From Euclidia mi (Eukaryota > Arthropoda > Insecta > Lepidoptera > Erebidae), in the NCBI GenBank assembly GCA_944739405.2, contig OX123182.2, positions 63,987,183 through 64,051,182 on the forward strand: a stretch of DNA of 64,000 nucleotides. The letters are read 5' to 3'. Both the position numbers and the translations under genes were made by a program. The notes under the pieces were generated by a model. The model saw only the letters and a list, made by a program, of their open reading frames with translations, had not been told where the DNA came from and ran no database searches. Of the stretch, positions 54,219 to 64,000 are shown in pieces. Numbering within the stretch: position 1 is the stretch's first letter; each line of letters opens with the position of its first letter.

Positions 54219-56379
54219 CAGTGATGTGCCGTTACCGGTAACTTACTCTAGTCGAGTATTTTCCCAGTAACGCTACCGGTAACATTCTACAAAAATAGTA
54301 ATATAGGGTAACATAGGTAATAATACTTTTATATTTAAATTTAATTTGTGATTTTGAGTAATCCGATAAGATTTCTATCGTTTCAAGTTCAAATGCAATC
54401 ATCATTTCAATTTTAAATACTATATTCCCAAAATTACTGGTAACTTACCGAGTAAGTTTCCAGAAACTTACCGAGTAACTTTCCATACAGTAACTTTCTA
54501 GGTATTTTCACATTGCTACTATTACTTAGTAGTTTGTATAACTTAGTAATTTTTTTGACAATTTTTGTCTGGGAATTTTATATAAATGATAAGATGTGGG
54601 TCTAAGTAAAAAAAAACTTTTTACTAATTATTATTTATTAAATTTGGCTAGACACCTCCAAACGTTTCAGTAATAATAATTAATGTAACATTTTTGAGGT
54701 CACAAAGTTATTTTCCGAGATAATCACAGTAAATCACAGTATATTTTTTAAATCTAGACGATTATTATAATCAACTATACAATAACAGGTTTTCATAGTT
54801 TTTTGAAATGATTTAACTTAACTTATGAACGAAAAAAAACAACTAACGAACAAACCAAACAATTTATATATTAATAGATAAAAATAAATTATAATATTTC
54901 TTCTATTCAGAGCTATCCGAATCAGATAATATAATTCGATTGGTCCTCCACTTACCGAAACTACTAAAATAATCGCTGTCTGTCGAATGAGTGGTGGTGT
55001 CATTTCTCGAAGGTTCTAATAAATTATCAAAGAAGTCCACCTCCGAATCGTATTTCTATTACTCTGTGAGCTTTCTAAAATAGGTTTCTTTGATGGCACT
55101 TGGCCATCTTCATGGCCATGGATTAGTTTCCAGTTATGGGCTATAAAGCAAATTTTACCAGCACTGTTAGTCGTCACTTTGGTTTTTCTTGGATTAACGC
55201 GAATGTTATACATTGAAATTAAATTACAGTTTACGGATTCTATCGCGTTATATTGGTTTCACTAGTCATTACATTTAAACCGAATGATCAAGAAACTACA
55301 TTTTAATTACTAGCCGACCATTACAGGATTCATGTTCACGGCAGACTGATCTCAAAATACCCGAGCTCACAGTGTCTTCTGGTGACTTGGTCCTTCTTGG
55401 GTTTCATTAGCCTTATGACTGGGTACCAAGCTGGAGGAACATTCCAACCATCTTCCCTATTGAAATTAGGGTGTGTTTTAATTTCAATAGCCTCACGTAT
55501 CATCCTTGGAATAAAACGGTGTTCTTTTGCGAGTATATGTGGTTCATCAAATCGCAAGTAGTGGTTGGGTCCTTGTTCCACATGTTCACACACAGCAGAC
55601 TTTGTTGAGCGTTTATGTTTTATGTCAGCTATATGCTCTTTAAGTCGGATGCCTATGCTTCTCTTGGTTTATCCAATGTATGAGAGCCCACAGTCACAGT
55701 CTATTTTGTAGACACCGGCCTCTTGCAAGGGTAACTAACACTTGACTGTTGGTAGAAATTGACATGTCTTCGTTGGCGGCTTGTAGTAAGTTTTGATTGA
55801 AGCTCGCTTCAAGATGTACCCAATTTTGTCGGTCACGCCCTTGATGTATGGAAGGACAGCAGGTTGTCTTTCTACTGTGGCTGGTTTTTCTTTCTTTAGG
55901 GATCTGGGACAGTGGCTTGACAATAGCTATCTCTATAGCATACAAAGACAAATGCTGTGCTCTGCGTTGTAATACTTGTACAGTCAACGAAATAAGTCAC
56001 TACACAATTTTTATGAGTGTTTTATGAATTAAAACTTTCTCTTTTTTACCCAGTAGTTGTAAAATATGATCAAGTTAAGATATCTATGACGAAAAATGCC
56101 ATAAGACATTGTACATTATTATTATTTTGGACGACAATGCCATTCAAAATCTTGGGAATGTGTTTTCACTAATGTGGCTGACTGTACAAGTGCAAAAGTG
56201 AACTAACAGCTACGCGTACGCGTTTTAAAGGGATATTGCATAATATTTAATTCAATAAGACGATATTAAACAATATTACCGGGGTTTGGGAATATTACCG
56301 GTAACAATAGAAACTTACTGGGAATATTACCATCTAGTAAAATACTGGTAACGGTAATATGGTAACGGCACATCACTAT
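54219..56379. mobile_element. hAT-type element with GTTACCGG-rich ends, hosting a Penelope relic
   Basis: 2161 bp between perfect 8-bp duplications TTCACGCC (54211-54218 and 56380-56387). The ends read CAGTGATGTGCCGTTACC and, reversed, TAGTGATGTGCCGTTACC. GGTAAC and TTACCGG words are repeated many times in both subterminal 100-250 bp (54230-54300 and 56275-56365), as expected for transposase-binding repeats. No hAT transposase was recognised. A Penelope-like fragment occupies 55336-55990. Confidence 0.85.
55336..55990 (-). pseudogene. Penelope-like element, GIY-YIG endonuclease end
   Basis: The minus-strand frame from about 55923 reads ERQPAVLPYIKGVTDKIGYI, KTYYKPPTKTCQ, a stop, then AGVYKIDCDCGLSYIG, a stop, and TKRSIGIRLKEHIADIKHK. 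It continues through CEHVEQGPNHYLRFDEPHIL and IPRMIREAIEIKTHPNFNRE (55593-55440 region). VYKI...LSYIG followed by IGIRLKEHI is the GIY-YIG nuclease of Penelope-like elements, and the upstream part is the linker behind the RT thumb. At least two in-frame stops make it inactive. No RT core was found. Confidence 0.85.
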
Positions 56380-56387
56380 TCACGCCT

Positions 56388-56878
56388 CATTATCCCTCGG
56401 AAGGTTAATGTGGCGAGGCGATACTCCTAGATATATGCGCATATTATCTCGATCACACTATAATTTAACAACCGTCGCCGCCGTATTTCATCCATTTTAT
56501 CTTCTGTTTTCTAGATTAGCGATGTTGTCGTATGTTTTGAATATTACGTGAAGGACAATAGACAATAAGTGGCTACTCTCTCGACTTTGATGAATTTTTA
56601 TAAAATAGGGGCGATAAACGAGATAAGGCTCTATCGATTCGCGAATCTAGCGCCTTCGCCATTGCCTTGTTGTATAGATGAGTGACTGTACAGATACGTC
56701 TCTCCTTGCTTCTGGAAGTACTTATTTTAAACCGCCGGTCCCGTCTGTCATGAAGATCTACAAAATGTTGCGACACCAATTAAACCGTATACCTAATATG
56801 ACTAGGGTTAGTTTGGCGACACTCTTTGGTTAGATTAGAAAACCGACCTCTAGGTCCAGGGCAAAGATCTTGGGTGCA
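56388..56878. other. No supported gene
   Basis: The minus-strand 68-residue ORF at 56573-56779 shows no recognisable motif. Confidence 0.4.
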
Positions 56879-57475
56879 AAGTCAAAGTCAAAATCATTTA
56901 TTCATCTAGGTCACAAGACTCACAAGGTGACGCTAATGAACGTCAATTTTAAAAATTAAATTATTTAATGCTTCTACAATTACATTAAGGTACTGCCTCG
57001 TTCGCAAAGCAATTAAGGTAGACGAGAAAGAACGGGCAATAAAACTCGTGGCCAGTCTTTTAAATCGACAATATTATGGTACCTACATATTTTATTTTTG
57101 TAAGAAGCTGCAACTGTTTCACATTGAACTTAGTTACTTATAAATTGTAATTAGTTCGTTACAGACATAATACTTAAGCAATTAATGCAGTTACTAAATT
57201 AAGAGCTTTAGTTAGCCTTCCAATGTGAATATTGTGTAACAGGAGCATCCACTTAGGTACGTCTTATAATGTAGGCAACTCGCGAGAACTATGGCAAAAA
57301 TGTATGTTACAGATGTGACGGTATATGAATAAACAAAATTACAAAAACGTTAGTTTACAGCCCATGATCACGAGTTATAGCTTCATCTTACAGTAGATAC
57401 AGTAAAATTTTAATAAAGTTAGTGGAACAACAATGCAAATGTAAATGTAGTAAGTGGAATGACCTATAATAGTTC
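56879..57475 (-). repeat. LINE 3' UTR fragment, same family as 7800-8400
   Basis: It begins AAGTCAAAGTCAAAATCATT and shares TTATTCATCTAGG, AACGGGCAATAAAACTC, AACAGGAGCATCCACTTA and GTGACGGTATATGAA with the element at 7800. A short 5'-truncated insertion with no coding part. Confidence 0.85.
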
Positions 57476-57506
57476 ATTCCACTTACTTACTAAACACTTA
57501 CTAAAC

Positions 57507-60500
57507 CAGGGGCGTAGCTACCGCCGTATTTACCGTATCAATTATACGGGGCCCCCGGGCCACGGGGGCCCCCAAAGTGTGTAAGGAAAAAGAATAAAAA
57601 CTTACTAATTTATTTTATTTTACAAATGACAAAATTCTATAAAGCAATTCCTTTTTTTCCCGCCTTAAGCGTGCGTTCAAAAGTTGGCAACACTACATCG
57701 TTATGGCGGGCTGCGGGACTTCCCCGTTTTACTTACTTCATCTTCAACTCAGCGGGGAATCCCCGGGAATCCTTCATCGATATCGCGATGTACGTGTACG
57801 TTGTTGTACTTTGCATTGGATGTTAAACCACGGAGTGCAGTGCACTGTTTATTTACGCGCTTTATATAAATGTGCATTACATTGTAATTCAGCACAAACA
57901 ATATTGTTCTTCTGGTTTAGCAGTATTAGTAACGATTTGTAAAAGAAATGAGTGAAAGGAAAAGAGATTATCCCAGCGGCGCTGAGAAAAGAAAAATTAA
58001 ACAGAAAAGGGACGAGGTTATAAAAAAAGTGCCCAAAATTTCTTCATTTTTTCAGAGACAAGATACTGTGAGTGATTTAGATTGGAAAGGTAAGTACTAC
58101 ACTACTACCCAACCCATTTATTAGGGGCCCGTAGTGATAAACAAGGAAATCTTTTAATTTCGGTCTGTCCATCTGTCCGTCACAAAAAGTTGTCTCCCCC
58201 CTCGATTTTCACAATTATACTGTTTTTAGGGTTCCGTGCCTTGATTAAAAAAAACAAAATTCTAACTTATCTATAGGATCGATTTGTTTTGTTGTTTGTT
58301 TATCAGTCTGTATCGTATCGTTAATTGCGTGTTGAGAACTTCAGATGTGCAGACTCGCTTTCGGGTTCTCGTTTTGTATGGCCACTACACTACGCGCTGC
58401 GTTTAAATAGCACGCAGGTGTATAGTAATGCACGGACGGGCTGCAGGTGATTTCGTATCTACTAATAGGTACGAGCACTATCCGCGTAGAATCTGTGTGC
58501 GTCTGAACTGAACACTCTCTAACTGTGACCCTTAGTAACGTTATTTATTTATATATAACTCTTTTTAGTTTAGTATCAAAGCATTCGTATTTATTTTTTA
58601 GCAATTACTCGTTTATTTTTAGATTCTTCTGAAGCATGTTCTTCGTCACATATCCATCCGGAAATAGAAGAAAGCCAAGCACATACTTTATCGGATGTCC
58701 ATCCAGAAATCGAGGAACCCCAAGTCAACGATTCTGATATATCTGCAGATAATGCAGATTGTAATATAATTTCATCAGATAGAGGAAATTTTGGTGACAA
58801 TTTAACTGAATGCAAACGAAAAATAATTTTTAAATTGGGTCCATTTAAACCACAAGGACAATTTCCAAAAGTTTCAGAAAATAACCGACCTTTTTCAGCT
58901 TATTATTATTCATATTTCAATCAGGCAGGCATGAAAATTATAAGACCATGGTTATGTTATTCTAACGTTTTAAACAAACCGTACTGTCACTTCTGTTGGT
59001 TATTAGCAGATCGTCAAAACAAATCGTACTCCTCTGCTTGGGTTAACGGTGTTTCGGTTAGAAGCAATTTCACACAAACTATTCTTGACCATGAAAAGTC
59101 ACAGCAGCATATTAGTGCCTCACTCTCTTATAATAATTGGTTGCAAGGAAATACCATCGATACTCTATTGAAAAGTGAAATCGATAGTAAAATTACATTC
59201 TGGAGAGATGTACTGCATCGTATAATTAATGTTATAATTACTTTAGTATCTTGTAATCTACCTTTGAGGGGGCATGATTCTGATTCTGGCAATTTTATGG
59301 CAATTTCACGTCTGCTATCTAACTATGATGCAACTTTAAAAGAACTTTTTCTAAAACCGAAAGGTGAAATAAATTATTTAAGCCCTACGATTCAAAACGA
59401 AATTATTAGTTTGCTTGGTACTAACGTTAGGAACAGTATTATCTCAGAAATTAAAAAAGCTCCATTTCTGACAATAATTCTGGATACAACACAAGACTTG
59501 TCAAAAATTGACCAACTATCTGTAGTTTTTCGATATATCTCGGTTACAGAAAATGATGATAATGTGCCGAAAGAAATAAAAATCTGTGAGTCCTTTTTAG
59601 GATTCATAGCAGTAACCGATTGCAGTGCTGCAGGTCTGAAAACTGTCATTTTTAATTTGACTAAAGAATATGGAATTGATTTGACTAAATGTAGAGGACA
59701 GGGATACGATGGAGCAAATGTTATGTCGGGTGTGTATGGAGGATTACAAACCCTAATAAAAGAGCATGCTCCAAATGCCGATTATGTTCATTGTGCTGCG
59801 CACGCTTTAAACTTGGTTTTGAACGATGCTGCGAGACATGTTCGTGAAGTATCGACTTTTTTCGATAATTTAGAAAAAATATATACTTTTTTTGGCAATA
59901 GTATAAAACGCTGGGCTATGCTAAGTGACGATTTATCTGAAAAATATTTGATTACCCTTAAAAAGGTATGTCCTACCAGATGGTCTTCTAGGAACGACGC
60001 TTTATTAGCAGTAAAGAAAAATTTTTTACTAATCATGAAAACTTTGTACCAACTAAATTTAATTTCAAATAAAAAAGATGAACGTGAAGAATGTAAAAGT
60101 ATAATTAATATTTTAGAGAGTTTTGATTTCTTAGTGCTCGTTACATTTTTTTCTTCACTATTTGAAATTATTAATCCTGTTTCTAAAGCTCTACAGCATG
60201 AAAATAATGACTTACAGAAATCTAGTATTTTATTAAGTAATCTTTTAAATAGACTGTGCCAATTAAGAAATCAGAATTCATTTAATAGTTTGCTAAATGA
60301 ATCCAAAGATTTAGCAAAAAAGTGGGGGGTAACAACTGTTTTTAAAAACAGTAGGCGAAAGATAACGAAGCGTTTTTTTGATGAGTTATCACAAGATGAG
60401 AGAATTTCCGACCCGGAATCCTATTTCAAAGTCAATTTATACTATTGCTGTTTAGATATATTAATTTCTCAAACTAAAGAAAGATTTCAGAGCCTTTGCA

Positions 60501-61143
60501 ACCTGAGTAGTATATTCGAAATATTACAACCGGAGAAACTCCTATCTTCTTCAAGCGAAGAGATATTAAACGCTTCCGAAAAACTGTCTGCTAAATACAG
60601 TAAAGACATCTCACTTAATCTTTGTGACCAATTAAAGGCTCTAAAAACATGCTTAAATTCTGAAATTAAAAAAAATTATTCCATTAAAGAACTCATTGAA
60701 TTATTGCTAGTAAAATTCAATAGTCTTGCATCCAGTTTTCCCGAGGTAATCACAGCATGCTTTTTATTCTTGACCCTTCCAGTTACAACCGCAACGGCAG
60801 AAAGAAGTTTTTCAAAATTAAAACTAATAAAAAATTACTTAAGAACTTCGATGGGACAAGAACGGCTGTCAGACATCTCACTATTGTCCATAGAGGCAGA
60901 AACTTTAGAAAAACTAAAATCATCATCAGCCATAAATGATTTAATAAATCAGTTTGCCGATAAAAAGGCAAGGAGAGTGAATATTTAAAATTCGATTTTT
61001 ATTTGTAAAATGGGTAAATTATGTGATAAATAAATATTACTTCTCACAATATTTTTTTTCTTTCGTGAAAAATCTTTACCTCCATATAAGGGCCTCCAAA
61101 AAAATTTTTATACGGGGCCCCGACAAGGCACGCTACGCCACTG
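57507..61143 (+). mobile_element. Apparently complete autonomous hAT transposon
   Basis: 3637 bp between perfect 8-bp duplications TACTAAAC (57499-57506 and 61144-61151). Ends CAGGGGCGTAGC and, reversed, CAGTGGCGTAGC, then GGGGCCCC words near both ends (57558 and 61114). It holds one two-exon transposase gene that reads open throughout. Confidence 0.93.
57948..60988 (+). CDS. hAT transposase (ZMYM1-like, TTF zinc finger, DUF4371, dimerisation domain), two exons
   Basis: Exons 57948-58089 and 58623-60988 join at GT-AG in phase to give 835 residues. The first exon begins MSERKRDYPSGAEKRKIKQK and has KVPKISSFF, the usual start of this group. The TTF-type zinc finger spans about 119-215 with CHFCWLL (C169, C172) and DHEKSQQH (H204, H210). 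The catalytic core shows D335 in ILDTTQDLSK, D410 in GQGYDGANVMSG and the VHCAAHALNLVL motif (436-447). The C-terminal dimerisation domain has LPVTTATAERSFSKLKLIKN (about 767-786), with the hAT-conserved Glu at 774. No stop or frameshift. The second exon has no ATG near its start, so the splice is needed. Likely able to mobilise its own element. Confidence 0.92.
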
Positions 61144-61151
61144 TACTAAAC

Positions 61152-62477
61152 GAATAATAATTTAAAAGAACTAGACATGTTATATAATGATAAACTGAAA
61201 AATGCTAAGTACCTATCTATATAAATTCTAAATAAGTAAAGATCATGAGTTGTCTAGTGTAAGTGACCATCTATTTATTACGCTAAGCAGGCGTCGCCAG
61301 CCGATATTGCCTAGGGGGAGGGGGGGCAAGTCACCAGCAGATGGCCTAGTTCAAGTTCATATGGAAAATGGTAAAAGTACTGAGAATATAATGAATTGTA
61401 GGGCTTTTTTAAATCCCTAACCCATCCAATCGCCCCCCGAAGATGATGATAATAATGCAAACAATTGTGAGGAATAATTCATCTAGACATATTTATGACT
61501 CTTTTATGCAAAAACTTCTGAACGGATTTTCAGAAACTGCTGTAATATAGCTAACACCAGAATACCTAGCACATGGCCTTTTGGGCTACGGGTGCAGACG
61601 CAGGTAGAAGTTCCTACATATTATTATACCTGTGTAAAGGACAATAAAATCGCTTCACGCATTGAAGCGGCACGCCGCAACTCTAATCTACCCACACAAT
61701 ATTAACTACATAAATTTTCTGTCGACTTCCTTAAGTCCCTGTGTCACGGATATCACGTCATTTATTTAATATGCGTACCTATACGTAAAGCTCTTTAAGA
61801 CACAATATTTTCATACTAGAAAACACTGGTAAAAAAACTAAAGAATATGAAGACAAAGCGGTTGTTTTCTTGATCTTTGTTTTATTTCACCTTTTCTTAA
61901 TTCACTTGCATGCTAAGGTTTACCTTATTTTATCTGCGTAGGTATAAGTAAGTATATTCAAAATTTTACCACAAAATCTAGAGTATTTTTAGCACTATTT
62001 TCTACTCGTGATCTCTAGAAGTGACGAGCTCTAGTTGTGTTTGACGACTAATGAAAATCGCACATTAGGCTAGCTAGTCACAAGCCTTATGTGAGTTCAC
62101 TAGTCGCCAGTGAATTCCTCTCTCCGTAAAGCACAACACTGTGTGATACACTAATCATTTCCTCCTATTCCTTTTTCCCATCCCAGAGAGCGGTTATGTA
62201 ATTGTAGCTACTCTGGTGTTACCTAGCGGTAGCCTAGGTGCTCTTTTGCTTTCTGTTACAAAAAGCAACGATGTTGCTATAATCCAAATTGTCAGTGACG
62301 AACATTATTGCTTATTTGATGTAGGTATCTGAAATGTATAAACTGAAAAGGAAGATATGTCTGCCGTCTCGATTTTACTTTTTTAAAGGTAACTCCTGCA
62401 CTAACTATAAACCTTGTGTAGGGCATTTATAGACATTCAATCAACGGACAAATAGAACAGCCAGACAGAACAAGATA
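61152..62477. other. No recognised gene
   Basis: Unassigned AT-rich sequence, with a G run near 61313-61326. No supported ORF or RNA. Confidence 0.5.
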
Positions 62478-63297
62478 CAGTCCGTTCACAGTTATTTTAC
62501 CTCTGACAGATGTCGGTGTTTATTTCCTTTAAGTTGGAATTGTACTCTGTGATGACAGGAATGTAAAATAGGGTTACCCGTGCATAACATTTTACCAAAT
62601 ATTAGTGGAAATGCTTTAAAAATTCAAACGCTTGAAGCTCATGGCCGCAAAGTGGTTAGATTACCGCCATACCAATGCGAGCTAAACGCAATTGAACTTA
62701 TGCGGAGTCTCATTAAAAGGCGAGTCACAAGCAAAAATTTAGGACAAGAGGCAACCAACATTGTGAATTTAGTTGAAGAAAGAAGCTTTTCAATCTATCA
62801 CTGCAGAAGACTGACAAAAACAATGCAAACATGAGCGCCACATTGAAGACAAGCTTCGTGAAACAGATGCTGAAATGGACAGGTTCATAATAAAATTAAA
62901 TTCTGAGTCTGATACAGAATCTGACAGCAGTTACGAATCATCATAACATTGGCAGTCCACATGAATCATTCTTATAGACTCACGCCTGTTTCCATGCAGG
63001 GGTAGGCAGAGGTGTAAAATTACACCCACATCATTGTTATTCAAAATAAATATGAAAATTAAATTTGCAGTTTTTGTATTTGGTAATTAGAACCTCACGT
63101 TGGCGTAATTATGATGCGTTTACCTTTGTATATTAAATGGACAACATTTTTATTATAACTACTTATCTTCATAGGAAATTAGTTATTTTTAGCAATAATG
63201 TATATTTAAAATGGGAGTATTATATACCACATATGGCAACACAACGCCCAGGTTGGCCAATCTAACAGCTAGAGGTAAAATAACTGTGAACGGACTA
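62478..63297 (+). mobile_element. Small Tc1/mariner-like copy, deletion derivative of the 44371-46480 family
   Basis: 820 bp with ends CAGTCCGTTCACAGTTAT and, reversed, TAGTCCGTTCACAGTTAT, and TA on each side (62476-62477 and 63298-63299). It keeps the transposase C-terminal piece 62580-62834 and the SINE S1 fragment (62966-63030). It is uninterrupted at the point where the larger copy has the Harbinger-like insertion. Confidence 0.88.
62580..62834 (+). pseudogene. Tc1-like transposase, C-terminal remnant
   Basis: The frame reads NISGNALKIQTLEAHGRKVV, RLPPYQCELNAIELMRSLIK and RRVTSKNLGQEATN. RLPPYxCELNxIEL is the third catalytic motif region (last acidic residue) of IS630/Tc1 transposases. 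It has no first or second catalytic motif, so it is inactive. The frame then shifts; a later acidic tail (62835-62945, with DTESDSSYESS-like text) matches copy 1. Confidence 0.8.
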
Positions 63298-63309
63298 TAC
63301 AACAGTTTG

Positions 63310-63375
63310 TGGATCACAAGCTATGTCACAAGTGTTGCCTCATGTGGGAATCGAACACACGACTCTCGACGGAGT
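63310..63375 (-). repeat. SINE S2 fragment
   Basis: GTCACAAGTGTTGCCTCATG and TGGGAATCGAACACACGAC, the reversed head of S2. Confidence 0.55.
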
Positions 63376-64000
63376 GTGACAGAATATGAAAATGTACGTA
63401 TTTATCTAAATGTGATGTTACAAATATGCATTCATCCCCTTCAGTTGACCTTTACAACTTTAACCAGCAACCCGTATCTCGTTGTCCTGTCCAATTTATG
63501 AGGAACACGACAATATACAAATACCTACTAATAGTCACGCTGTTCGTTGGGTTTCATGTTTTTGGGTCAAAGCGTCTGTTACGTCTATTTTTAGATTTGT
63601 CATGTTTGTTTTATTGTAGTAAAATAGCATATTATCGCAGAGCCTTATCTTACCTGAAGATGGAAACATGTGATTTAGACTGTGGGTTGCTTTTATGGCG
63701 TATCTAGGCATCCACTCCACAAGGGTGTTTTAATATTTACCCTCTGAGGGGGTAAAGCGCTTATATTGAAAATCACACTACGAAAATATGGGCAATAGCT
63801 AAAACTTCCTTAAAATAACCTTAATCTACGGTAGGCATGAGTTTAAACTATAATAATTATTTTGAAGGAATAAAATGATTAAAATGTTCACTTTTTCAGC
63901 GAAAGCGATTATGTTAAATGTGTGTCTCTAAAATATGGCTTTTTTTGTTTGTTGCGATGTATCCAGTTGAATATAATAATAACTGTCCCACTGTGTTGGG
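63376..64000. other. No supported gene to the window edge
   Basis: Two overlapping ORFs (63211-63501 and 63426-63707) have no recognised domain. The last bases, CTGTCCCACTGTGTTGGG, look like the start of a repeat cut by the window end. Confidence 0.45.

Noticed and set aside
1..64000. CRISPR array, phage-like or bacterial defence system
   Set aside because: No regularly spaced repeats and no prokaryotic gene organisation; splice sites, SINEs and LINEs show a eukaryotic nuclear genome.

Overview
The window looks like a stretch of a moth or butterfly (lepidopteran) nuclear genome. It is AT-rich, gene-poor and packed with transposon debris of kinds common in Lepidoptera: tRNA-derived SINEs ending in short TATG or GATG runs, RTE-, CR1- and R1-like LINE fragments, mariner, pogo, Tc1-like, hAT and Harbinger elements, and a Penelope relic. 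There are no bacterial features, no CRISPR array and no rRNA gene. The species cannot be named from this sequence alone.

Only one convincing host gene is present: a six-exon orthologue of PDAP1 (28 kDa heat- and acid-stable phosphoprotein) on the + strand, coding from 22269 to 33890, with a long AT-rich 3' UTR to about 35240. Its 171-residue product joins without a frame break across five consensus introns. Introns 3 and 5 are large because they hold mobile DNA. A 1.4-kb solo-LTR-like insertion begins four bases into intron 5, so its target-site duplication contains the splice donor.

Layout: 1-1.9 kb, broken minus-strand RTE-like LINE. 2-7 kb, dispersed repeats and an RTE-like 3' fragment. 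7-9.4 kb, a hairpin retroposon and a 5'-truncated CR1/Jockey-like LINE. 9.4-14.5 kb, mostly unannotatable AT-rich DNA with SINEs. 15-17 kb, a dispersed repeat and a TIR element. 17.6-18.4 kb, CpG-rich repeats. 19.26-19.70 kb, a foldback hAT-type MITE. 20.5-21.5 kb, a second foldback and a coiled-coil ORF. 22.3-35.2 kb, PDAP1. 35.6-36.0 kb, a second copy of the same MITE in opposite orientation. 36.7-37.8 kb, a foldback and an R1-clade RT relic. 37.9-39.6 kb, a non-autonomous hAT with large inner inverted arms. 41.0-42.3 kb, an apparently intact mariner. 42.7-46.5 kb, a four-level nest (pogo > Tc1-like > Harbinger-like > SINEs). 46.5-47.9 kb, a truncated LINE. 48.6-53.2 kb, a LINE with both ORFs open. 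54.2-56.4 kb, a hAT-type element holding a Penelope GIY-YIG relic. 57.5-61.2 kb, an apparently complete hAT with a two-exon 835-residue transposase. 62.5-63.3 kb, a small copy of the nested Tc1-like element, which serves as an empty site for the Harbinger insertion.

The elements are not a cooperating gene set. The biology here is insertion history: several elements look complete enough to be young, and several insertions can be dated against one another. Boundaries given with perfect target-site duplications are read directly from the sequence. Family names rest on recognised motifs, not on a database search.
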